NCBI GenBank assembly: GCA_023390175.1
Contig: JAEWDK010000024.1
Span: forward strand, 558,001-622,000
DNA: 64,000 nt
Direction of reading: 5' to 3'
Origin: Bacillota bacterium
Lineage (GTDB): Bacteria > Bacillota > Clostridia > Oscillospirales > Acutalibacteraceae
Shown one piece after another: positions 34,095 through 41,541 of the stretch (its first letter is position 1; each line of letters starts with the position of its first letter). The notes beneath the pieces were generated by a model. The model was not told the origin of the DNA and searched no databases. It was given only the letters and a program-made list of their open reading frames with translations. The position numbers and the translations under genes were made by a program.

Positions 34095-34638
34095 ATACTG
34101 ACTTCTCCATAGCGCCGGTTACCGCTTTTATAATCTCTTCCACGTCGGCGAGCGCGCCCTTTCCAACGGTTCCGCAGGCGAGCAGGCTTTCCTTCGGTTC
34201 AATAAACTGATATCCGTATTTTTTCAGTTTCGTGATATTCTCCTGAACAATTGGGTTTTCCCACATGTTGGTGTTCATGGCCGGTGCAATCAATACCGGC
34301 TTGTCCTTGACGGCTAAAAGTGTGGTGGAAAGCATGTCATCCCCGATTCCGGCGGCAATTTTACCGATTATGTTTGCCGTTGCGGGAGCGATGAGCACAG
34401 CATCGGCCTTTTGCGCCAGCGAAATGTGCTTCACCTCGTTCGGGAAATCATCCTGAAAAACGTCCGTGTAAACGCGGTTTTGGGTCAGGGTGCGGAAGGT
34501 GAGCGGTGTGACAAATTTAGTGGCCCCGGCCGTCATAATCACTTCAACCTGAACCCCGTCTTTGAATAGCCGGTGGGCAATTTCAGCCGCTTTGTACACC
34601 GCAATGCTGCCGGTCACTCCCAAAATTATATTTTTCAC
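34081..34638 (-). CDS. coaC: Phosphopantothenoylcysteine decarboxylase
   Basis: Flavoprotein that converts 4'-phosphopantothenoylcysteine to phosphopantetheine. 185 residues, the stand-alone form. GVTGSIAVYKAAE, the catalytic His in EVKHISLA, PATANIIGKIAAGIGDD, PAMNTNMW and the substrate-clamp Cys in LLACGTVGKG are present. Separate CoaC and CoaB, as in streptococci, instead of the fused CoaBC of most bacteria. Overlaps coaB by 4 bases (ATGA). Confidence 0.93.
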   Translation of the reverse strand: MKNIILGVTGSIAVYKAAEIAHRLFKDGVQVEVIMTAGATKFVTPLTFRTLTQNRVYTDVFQDDFPNEVKHISLAQKADAVLIAPATANIIGKIAAGIGDDMLSTTLLAVKDKPVLIAPAMNTNMWENPIVQENITKLKKYGYQFIEPKESLLACGTVGKGALADVEEIIKAVTGAMEKSVYAGN

Positions 34639-35420
34639 TTCGCGCCCTCCTGCAATTTTCTTAAAACGCTGTCTGCAATCCCTTTCGCAATCTGTTCCTT
34701 GCCCGAAAACCGAACAAAATCTGCTTCGCTGTCAATAAGATAACCCACGTGATTCCCGTTCTTCATGGAAGCCGTATCGTTTGCAAGCACAAAATCACAT
34801 TTGTTTTTCAGCAGCAGACTGTATGCCGTTTCAATCAGCTTGTCTTTGCTGACGCCGCTCAGCAGCTTAAATCCTATGAGAATTGTATTAGGGCTGATTT
34901 TCTTAATCATATTGATAATTTTCGGGGTTTTTTCCAGTACCAGAACCGGGTGTTCCAGGTCCGAACTGATTTTCTGTTCCGTTCCAATTGGCTGCGCTGC
35001 AAACGCTTCCTGAATTACAGTCCGCCATTGTTCACGCGAAAGTGCAATTTTTGAATCACGGAATTTTTCAGCGACATGTTCAGTAACTAAATCCGGTGTT
35101 GTAACGCAGTTTATTTTGTAATCGCTCACGGCCATGGAGTGAATCACCGCGTCGATGCGCCCGGTGCGCAGCAAGGCTGTCAGCTCGCGCTGGAGCTGCT
35201 CCGTGCCCTCTATCGTAATGATGCGGATATTGGGGTCATCCGTGACCGGAAGAATTGAACCAGCACCGCAAAGGTAATAAATTGTATGCTCCTGCGATGC
35301 AAGCCTGCGTGAAAACTCTGCTGCAATCAGGCTGCCGAGCCTTCCGGTCGCATCATTTGTAATGGCTCTGACTGCATCAATTCTCTCCCTCGTTCCGCCC
35401 GCTGTAACAATCAGGTTCAA
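34635..35420 (-). CDS. coaB: Phosphopantothenate-cysteine ligase, stand-alone type
   Basis: Joins cysteine to 4'-phosphopantothenate using a nucleoside triphosphate. 261 residues. TAGGTRERIDAVRAITNDATGRLG, AVSDYK and VLANDTASMKNGNHV are CoaB hallmarks. It starts with TTG, about 10 bases after an AAGGA. First gene of a five-gene operon (coaB-coaC-P1-PLP lyase-pdxY) with a consensus promoter. Confidence 0.92.
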   Translation of the reverse strand: MNLIVTAGGTRERIDAVRAITNDATGRLGSLIAAEFSRRLASQEHTIYYLCGAGSILPVTDDPNIRIITIEGTEQLQRELTALLRTGRIDAVIHSMAVSDYKINCVTTPDLVTEHVAEKFRDSKIALSREQWRTVIQEAFAAQPIGTEQKISSDLEHPVLVLEKTPKIINMIKKISPNTILIGFKLLSGVSKDKLIETAYSLLLKNKCDFVLANDTASMKNGNHVGYLIDSEADFVRFSGKEQIAKGIADSVLRKLQEGAK

Positions 35421-35457
35421 GCACTCACATCCTTTTATGTAAAACCGACATTATTAA

Positions 35458-35493
35458 AATATAAAATATATATTATTACTATGATTTTATATT
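35458..35493. promoter_or_regulatory. Inverted repeat at the coaB promoter
   Basis: AATATAAAAT (35458-35467) and ATTTTATATT (35484-35493), a perfect 10-bp pair with a 16-bp spacer whose upstream arm overlaps the -10 box. The arrangement resembles the cysK operator candidate. The DNA is A/T-rich, so chance is possible. Confidence 0.35.
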
Positions 35494-35518
35494 ATATTCC
35501 ATTTTTCCTGTTTGTCAA
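35491..35518 (-). promoter_or_regulatory. Promoter of the coaB operon
   Basis: Minus-strand TTGACA (35518-35513), 16-bp spacer, TATAAT (35496-35491). It shares an extended GGTTGACAAAC and ATATAATATA with the cysK promoter at the same spacing. Confidence 0.8.
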
Positions 35519-35600
35519 CCTGCAGGGGAGAAAATTTAGAATTTGATTTTAGAATCCCACGGGAGTTTTTGCAATTTCTTAATGAAAAGTTTACTGACGG

Positions 35601-35641
35601 AAAAAGTCCCCCGATTACAGACTTTTCTGTGATCGGGGGGC
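35601..35641 (-). terminator. Terminator of the germination operon
   Basis: Stem CCCCCGATCACAG / CTGTAATCGGGGG (minus strand, one G.T pair) with an AAAAGT loop, then CTTTTT. It lies 33 bases past the stop at 35674. Confidence 0.85.
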
Positions 35642-35673
35642 ACTTTGTGCGTTGGATTCAGGGCGGACACAGT

Positions 35674-36774
35674 TCAGCCCCCGTTTCCCTGTGCTTTTTT
35701 TGTACTGCGGGTCTTAATCTCGCCGCCAACCCATATCAGAATCGGAATGATGATTTGAAACGGGATTGCATAAAATTGATAAATCTTTATGAAGTTAACC
35801 ATTTCCATATCACTGCCGTAAACAATGGAAGCCAAAGCCATTACCGTAAGACTGACGGGCACGACCAATTTTTTGTAATCCTGTATATGAAACAAACTGG
35901 CTAAACCCTTTGACGCGGCAAACAGGCAAATGGTAATCTTCGTAATCCCCGACAAAATAAAATTCATTGAAATGGAGCCCTCTATTCTTACCAAAAAATC
36001 ACCGATATTAATCACTCTCGCGGCTGTATAGGAAGGAAACTGCTCCGCCTCACACAGTACCGGGCCCAAAGCAAGAAGATTGCGAAAAACGACAGATAAT
36101 AAAGCAGTTGCCCCAAGTATTACACCGTATATATATGCTTTATATGGGCTGTCTTCTTTTTTGATGCAGTCGGCCACCGCTAAAAAGAGGACTGTTTCAG
36201 CAAAGGGGAACGTAAAAAGCTGATAAGACCCGGATAAAATTGTTTTTGCGCTGTGATTCATAATCGGAAACAAATTTTTGAAGTCCATTTGGTTATACAA
36301 CAGGACAATGGTAATGAACATGATAGTCACGATAACCGCATATGCAACCAGCGACCACTTTCCAACTGTTTGCATCCCGCTTCTCACCAAATAAACTGTG
36401 ACCGAAAGAAAAATGATCATAACGATAAGCTGAGGTGTTTCGGGCAGGGATGTAATTGCAATAAACTCGGAAAAATTGCGTAAGACCAGTGCGGCAAGAT
36501 GGATTGCATACCAGGTGATCAGAACGGTTATGATTTTACCGGCAATCCTGCCAAAAATAATTTCTATAATTCCATAAATATCTTCTTCCGGATACAGTTT
36601 GATGATTCTGGCGTAAACGAGAACCGCCGGTATGACAATTACCATAGAGAAAAGAAAGGATATCCATGAATCCTGCTCCGCTGCAGTCGATACCCCCACA
36701 ATAATGCTGCTCCCGATTATAAAAACCGCAAGAGTACACATTGCCTGACGCAGCGTTATGATTTGCTTGTTCAT
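35674..36774 (-). CDS. Spore germination permease, GerAB/GerB family
   Basis: B subunit of a nutrient germinant receptor in the spore inner membrane, related to amino acid/polyamine permeases. 366 residues with about ten hydrophobic helices. Typical N-terminus ITLRQAMCTLAVFIIGSSIIVG and SGSYQLFTFPFAETVLFLA. It is the promoter-distal gene of a gerA-type operon, here separated from GerC by a small membrane protein gene. The germinant cannot be predicted. Confidence 0.9.
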   Translation of the reverse strand: MNKQIITLRQAMCTLAVFIIGSSIIVGVSTAAEQDSWISFLFSMVIVIPAVLVYARIIKLYPEEDIYGIIEIIFGRIAGKIITVLITWYAIHLAALVLRNFSEFIAITSLPETPQLIVMIIFLSVTVYLVRSGMQTVGKWSLVAYAVIVTIMFITIVLLYNQMDFKNLFPIMNHSAKTILSGSYQLFTFPFAETVLFLAVADCIKKEDSPYKAYIYGVILGATALLSVVFRNLLALGPVLCEAEQFPSYTAARVINIGDFLVRIEGSISMNFILSGITKITICLFAASKGLASLFHIQDYKKLVVPVSLTVMALASIVYGSDMEMVNFIKIYQFYAIPFQIIIPILIWVGGEIKTRSTKKAQGNGG

Positions 36775-36861
36775 CTAAAGTATATCCTCCCCACCTGCGA
36801 TCCCTTCGGTTCATAACCGTTCTGCAAACGCTCTGAAAAGCTTTATTGACTGAATTTCTTT

Positions 36862-37074
36862 CTAAAGTTTAAAAATCTTTTCCACTAAATTTTTAATCGG
36901 AACCGAAGGGCTTGGAACCTTGACATCAAGGGAATATAAAAGCAGAACGCAAAAGCTGACTGCTAGGAATACCGAATAAACCCAGCATTCTTTTTTTTGC
37001 CCGGCTCTAAGAACGGGCAGAAAATCGAGCAGAATCACAAGCACATATAAAATAACCACAATAAAAGTCAGCAA
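36862..37074 (-). CDS. Small two-helix membrane protein in the germination operon
   Basis: 70 residues with two hydrophobic segments (about 2-22 and 31-50) and a charged loop AGQKKEC between them. TTG at 37074 is favoured by AGGTG 6 bases upstream; GTG at 37083 is possible. It starts 16 bases after the GerC gene. Some Bacillus germination operons carry a D-subunit gene for a two-helix protein of about 75 residues that modulates receptor function. Size, topology and location match that class, but sequence homology is not shown. Confidence 0.7.
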   Translation of the reverse strand: MLTFIVVILYVLVILLDFLPVLRAGQKKECWVYSVFLAVSFCVLLLYSLDVKVPSPSVPIKNLVEKIFKL

Positions 37075-37089
37075 TGAGTACACCTGCTT

Positions 37090-38232
37090 TCAGCTTTTTA
37101 TCAAGGCGGCAGTGTTCACAATGTTCACCTTGCACTGTACCTGCACCTGCGCTGTTGGGAACAAATTATCCCACTTGCTTTCAATTTGTTCCCACAGCTT
37201 TGGGTCCTTCTGATAAATCATATGACCAAAGCCAAAAATGTCAGAATTGTACTGCGTCTGCATCTTTTTTATTACGGCTGAAATGTTCTTTTCAAGCATG
37301 CTTGCGGCCGCCGCCTCAATTTTGGAAATTTTTTGTTCATCCAGCAAATCCATATTTTCTGCAACTTCATCCAAATACACATCCGTATTGGTCTGAATCA
37401 TAAACTTCACCTTTCCCTGTGAATAAGAGTAAGACCTTTTGGTTTTATTTGTGGCGATTTCCAATGAAATGTCCGGCAAGATTTCAGGCGCGGAGGACAG
37501 AGTCAGCACACCGCCGTTGATATCATCCACCACGAACAGATAATCTTTTGTTTCATCCGCACTCAGACCGCCAACCATTTTCTCCCCTTTAAAAACGGCC
37601 TCCCCATTCGCCTCCACCACAGAGGCTTCATCATTTACAGTACAGTGAAACATTGGAAGCGCGAGGGAAATTCCCGGTTCCCGAAGTGTATTAAATGCCT
37701 TAAATAATTGAACGCCTCTGATGGACGCGGTCGTGATTGAATCGCTGTCAATAATTTTTTTGATTTCATAAGAGACGACGGAATTGTCCAGCCCGTCGAT
37801 TGTTAAAATCTGTTTGGCCGTTTTTTCCTGCGATACCAAAATATCGATGGTTTCGCGGCACTCCGCATCGTTTAAAAACCAGTTTACCACGGTCCCCACA
37901 TCACCCTGTTTGGCAAGTTCATTGCCAATTACAACAATTTGCGTATTGCCCCAATACAGCTTGTTGAGCAATCTTTTTTTTGCATTTCTGACCGCATCAA
38001 AAATGGTTTTCCCGTCGGACTCCACAATCTTTGCTTTTACGCCGCCTTCTTTGCCGCTTGAGGCCAAATCAATCACCTCGCAGGCAAGATGGAAGCTCCC
38101 GCTAATGGGATCTTTGTCGATGCCGACACCGGCCACAATTGTAATTTCATTCAGCCCGCGATAGCTCCAGCAGCCGCTCAGTGAAAAAGGCACTGCAAAG
38201 CTCAGTAGAATACAGACCGCTTTTTTAATCAT
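37090..38232 (-). CDS. Spore germination lipoprotein, GerAC/GerC family
   Basis: C subunit of a germinant receptor, anchored by a lipid. 380 residues. The N-terminal signal with lipobox LSGC precedes CWSYRGLNEITIVAGVGIDKD, a family-specific stretch. The ATG at 38232 follows GGTGG and overlaps the GerA stop by 8 bases; an earlier ATG has no ribosome site. Second gene of the operon, not third as in the usual A-B-C order. Confidence 0.9.
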   Translation of the reverse strand: MIKKAVCILLSFAVPFSLSGCWSYRGLNEITIVAGVGIDKDPISGSFHLACEVIDLASSGKEGGVKAKIVESDGKTIFDAVRNAKKRLLNKLYWGNTQIVVIGNELAKQGDVGTVVNWFLNDAECRETIDILVSQEKTAKQILTIDGLDNSVVSYEIKKIIDSDSITTASIRGVQLFKAFNTLREPGISLALPMFHCTVNDEASVVEANGEAVFKGEKMVGGLSADETKDYLFVVDDINGGVLTLSSAPEILPDISLEIATNKTKRSYSYSQGKVKFMIQTNTDVYLDEVAENMDLLDEQKISKIEAAAASMLEKNISAVIKKMQTQYNSDIFGFGHMIYQKDPKLWEQIESKWDNLFPTAQVQVQCKVNIVNTAALIKS

Positions 38233-39778
38233 GGCCGCCACCATTTTTGATTTTCATTCTTATTCTGTCCCGTGAAATATTTTTCGTGCGTGTAATCATC
38301 TGCCACCAGGGGGCTCTGATGAACGTATCTTTTACCTCCTGATACTGAAGTGACCCCGGAAGTGACAGCTGCGGTACACCGAAAGAATATAAATTCAGCA
38401 TATGAATAAAGATGCAAGAAAGACCCACCACAAGCCCCATCAAGCCGAAGGAGGATGATAAAATAAGCAAAAACACGCGGGCATAGATTACAGGAGCGTT
38501 CATTTTCGGAACGAGCAGGCTGGTGATTCCCGTAAGGGCAACCACAATAATCATTGGCGCGGCCACAAGCTTTGCAGCCACCGCAGCCTGACCGACTACA
38601 AGTGCGCCCACAATGCTGAGCGCCTGACCCACATTGCTCGGCATTCGAACTCCTGTTTCTCTTAAAATGTCAAATACGACCATCATAATAAACGCTTCCA
38701 CGGCAGCCGGCAGAGGTACATTCTTACGTTCCATTGCAACGTTAATCAAAAGAGGCGTGGGCAGCATTTCGTGATGAAACGCCACAATGGCAATATAAAG
38801 CCCCGGAACTGCAATGGTCAAAAAGAAACCTATAATGCGCAAAATCCGTGAAAAAGAAGTATAGTAAAAGCTCAGATAATAATCCTCACTGCTTTGAAAG
38901 TTTTCAATAAAAAGGTAAGGAACCGTAAGCACAACCGGAGTGCCGTCAAGGAAAACAGCAATCCGTCCTTCCAAAAGCTTCCCTAAGATGATGTCCGGCC
39001 TTTCGGTATATCCTGTTGTACGGAACGGGGACCAAGAGGAATCCCGGACTAATTCTGTAATATAGTTTGTATCCAAAACCGCGTCGATATCAATTGCTTC
39101 CAGCCGCCGGTACAGCTCTTTTAAAATTTGTTTGTTTACCACTTTATCAATATAGCAAACGCACGCCTGTGTCTTTGTGACCCTGCCGAGCGTAAGGAAT
39201 TTCATTTTTAATTCGTTGGTTCTCACTCTGCGTCGTATTATGGACAGATTTTGAAGCAGGGATTCATTGAACCCCTCCCGCGGCCCGCTCAGAGTCTTTT
39301 CATTTTCCGGTTCCTCGACCGCACGGGTTCTAATTTCCTTCGTGTTCAATATGAGCGCTTCGTCGCAGCCGTCGGCAAACAGAATGGTGTCCCCATAAGT
39401 GATTGCGTCAATGATGTCTTTCATCTGTCTTACTTTTTTGGCATCATTAATTTGAACAACCTGTTCCGACAAGCTGTCCATCATATGGCTCCCCTGCACC
39501 AAAGCATCTGAAATCACGAGGGGCTTAATAATGCTTTCGTTTATCATAACTGAATTAACGACGCCGTCAAAATAGGCAATACAATATTTGAGGCTGCTGT
39601 TGTGCTCATTTTGAATAAATTTTACGACCAAAACATCCACATCAATAAAAAGATTTTTTAAAGCTTCTATATTTTGATTCAATGAGCTGCTCAAAGCGCT
39701 GTCCTGAGCCGGTCCGTTCAGCTTTGCTACCTCACGGTTGACAATTTCTTCTTTATTTTTTGAAAAAAGGTGAAACAA
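38225..39778 (-). CDS. Spore germination protein, GerAA/GerA family
   Basis: A subunit of a germinant receptor, 517 residues. Soluble N-terminal domain to about 290, then about five transmembrane helices, with GRIAVFLDGTPVVLTVPYLFIENFQSSEDYY and ERKNVPLPAAVEAFIM, both diagnostic. It starts with TTG, 8 bases after GGGGG. First gene of the A-C-small-B operon; germination operons are normally made in the forespore. Confidence 0.93.
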   Translation of the reverse strand: MFHLFSKNKEEIVNREVAKLNGPAQDSALSSSLNQNIEALKNLFIDVDVLVVKFIQNEHNSSLKYCIAYFDGVVNSVMINESIIKPLVISDALVQGSHMMDSLSEQVVQINDAKKVRQMKDIIDAITYGDTILFADGCDEALILNTKEIRTRAVEEPENEKTLSGPREGFNESLLQNLSIIRRRVRTNELKMKFLTLGRVTKTQACVCYIDKVVNKQILKELYRRLEAIDIDAVLDTNYITELVRDSSWSPFRTTGYTERPDIILGKLLEGRIAVFLDGTPVVLTVPYLFIENFQSSEDYYLSFYYTSFSRILRIIGFFLTIAVPGLYIAIVAFHHEMLPTPLLINVAMERKNVPLPAAVEAFIMMVVFDILRETGVRMPSNVGQALSIVGALVVGQAAVAAKLVAAPMIIVVALTGITSLLVPKMNAPVIYARVFLLILSSSFGLMGLVVGLSCIFIHMLNLYSFGVPQLSLPGSLQYQEVKDTFIRAPWWQMITRTKNISRDRIRMKIKNGGGHD

Positions 39779-39805
39779 TTTAGGAACCCCCTGCGTCAGA
39801 ATATA

Positions 39806-39825
39806 ATGATACTATTATGTATCAT
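39806..39825. promoter_or_regulatory. Perfect dyad upstream of the germination operon
   Basis: ATGATAC-TATTAT-GTATCAT, a 7-bp inverted repeat centred about 38 bases before the gerA TTG. The minus-strand CATTATA inside it resembles the -10 of a forespore (sigma-G) promoter, but I see no good -35. It could be an operator or simply promoter DNA. Confidence 0.4.
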
Positions 39826-39896
39826 CTTTGACAAAATATGTAAGTTCCGCAGAACCTGAGGTCAGGCAAAATATATATATTTAACACAACCTTCTG

Positions 39897-39925
39897 TTGA
39901 TGAAAGAACAAAATGTTGATATAAT
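39897..39925 (+). promoter_or_regulatory. Promoter of the polyphosphate operon
   Basis: TTGATG (39897-39902), 17-bp spacer, TATAAT (39920-39925), about 36 bases before the first start codon. Confidence 0.7.
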
Positions 39926-39960
39926 TAGTAAAACAGAATGCAGCAAGGGCGGTGTTGTTC

Positions 39961-41514
39961 TTGAACAAGAAAAAAAACAGTAAAATTGCGGCTGTCATCG
40001 ATATTGGCTCAAACCTCCTGAAAATGAGAATTTCCCAGCTGAAACGGAATGAGATCGTTGATCTTGACCGGCTGGAGTACCCGCTGTGCCTTGGTCACGA
40101 AGTGTTCGCGGCCGGAAAAATCAGTTTTGAAAGCCTGCGGGAGCTTTCCGCGATTTTGCGCGGATACAGCGAAATCATGGCGGAATACGGAGTGGGACAA
40201 TGCAAAGTGGTTGCCACTACGGCCCTGAGGGAAGCTAAAAACCGTTCCTATGTGGTTGACCAGCTTAAAATTCAAAACGACATGACCGTTCAGGTGCTGG
40301 AGGACGACCAGGAAAAAACGCTGATTTACTCCGAAATCTTGGATTCCCTGAAAAACACGGAAGACAAAAAGGGGCAGAATGCATTAATTTCCTATATTGG
40401 CGCGGGTACAATCGGGTTTTCGGTTTATGACGGAAAACGTATGATTTTTTCTCAAAACATACCCATGGGTGCGCTGAAGCTGCATGATATTTTGGAAAGC
40501 ATTCAGGAACAAACGGACGATTTTTATACAGTTGTGGAAGAATACCTGGATTCCATTATCGGGCACATTTCCATTCCGCTGAACAAAGGCATCGTTTCGA
40601 ATTTAATTTTAACAGGCAATGAAATTCAGCTGATTGCAAAAATCTGCGGTGTGGAGCCGGAAAACGGACAATATGTTATTCCTGCTCAGATGATAACGGA
40701 TTTGTTCACACAAATCCGTTCCATGTCGCAGGAGAAAATCAGCATCCAGTTCGGCATCAATGAGGAAACCGCCGAGCTTTTATATTCCGCACTCACAATT
40801 TACATTCGGCTGATTGAATTCACCACATCCGATGTTATTATTTCGCCGAAGGTAGAGCTTTGGGACGCTTTGATGCGCCAAATTCTCCTGCCCAAAAGCG
40901 GTGACGATTATTTCAACCATGTTCGGGTCAATGCAATTTCCTGTGCACAGGCGATTGCCAAGTCCTACAACTGCAACCAAAAGCACGCCGATAATATCCG
41001 CAAGTTCGCATGCCGGATTTTTGACAAAATGAAGGGCGCGCACGGCCTTGACCACCGCAAGCGACTTTTGCTGGAGCTTGCGGCAATTTTGCATGACTGC
41101 GGGCATTATGTGACTGCAAAGCAACACCTGCTGAGCAGCTTTGACTTAATCAAGGATATCGATATTTACGGCATGACCGATGAAGAAATGCTGCTTACGG
41201 CATATGTTTCACGCTATAATGAATATGATGTTCCGAATTTTGACGATGTGGAATTTATCCGCCTGAATGATAAGAGCAGGCTGATTGTTTCAAAGCTGGT
41301 CGCGATCTTCCGGCTTGCCAACACGCTTGACAAGTCTCAAAAGCAAAAACTCAGCGATATTAAAGTACGGCTAGAAAACGACAAACTGCTGATTACGGCG
41401 GAAAGCAACGAAAACACCTACCTTGAAAAATGGGCTTTTGAACAATGCGCGCCGTTTTTTAAGGAGGTTTTCGGGTATAAGCCTGAGCTGACTGTAAAGT
41501 CATTATTGTTATAA
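39961..41514 (+). CDS. Ppx/GppA exopolyphosphatase with HD domain
   Basis: Degrades polyphosphate and/or pppGpp. About 517 residues. The actin-like ATPase fold begins AAVIDIGSNLLKMRI; ATTALREAKN and the GAGTIGFSVYDG phosphate loop follow. The usual acidic GGGST is replaced by IGAGTIG. A C-terminal HD-type domain has LHDCGHYV and then RLANTLDKSQ. I prefer TTG at 39961 because GGGCGG lies about 8 bases upstream; GTG at 39952 and TTG at 39955 are possible. Followed after 27 bases by ppk1, so the making and breaking of polyphosphate are in one operon. Confidence 0.85.
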   Translation: MNKKKNSKIAAVIDIGSNLLKMRISQLKRNEIVDLDRLEYPLCLGHEVFAAGKISFESLRELSAILRGYSEIMAEYGVGQCKVVATTALREAKNRSYVVDQLKIQNDMTVQVLEDDQEKTLIYSEILDSLKNTEDKKGQNALISYIGAGTIGFSVYDGKRMIFSQNIPMGALKLHDILESIQEQTDDFYTVVEEYLDSIIGHISIPLNKGIVSNLILTGNEIQLIAKICGVEPENGQYVIPAQMITDLFTQIRSMSQEKISIQFGINEETAELLYSALTIYIRLIEFTTSDVIISPKVELWDALMRQILLPKSGDDYFNHVRVNAISCAQAIAKSYNCNQKHADNIRKFACRIFDKMKGAHGLDHRKRLLLELAAILHDCGHYVTAKQHLLSSFDLIKDIDIYGMTDEEMLLTAYVSRYNEYDVPNFDDVEFIRLNDKSRLIVSKLVAIFRLANTLDKSQKQKLSDIKVRLENDKLLITAESNENTYLEKWAFEQCAPFFKEVFGYKPELTVKSLLL

Positions 41515-41541
41515 CGATTTAGATAAAGGTTGCTGGTTAAT

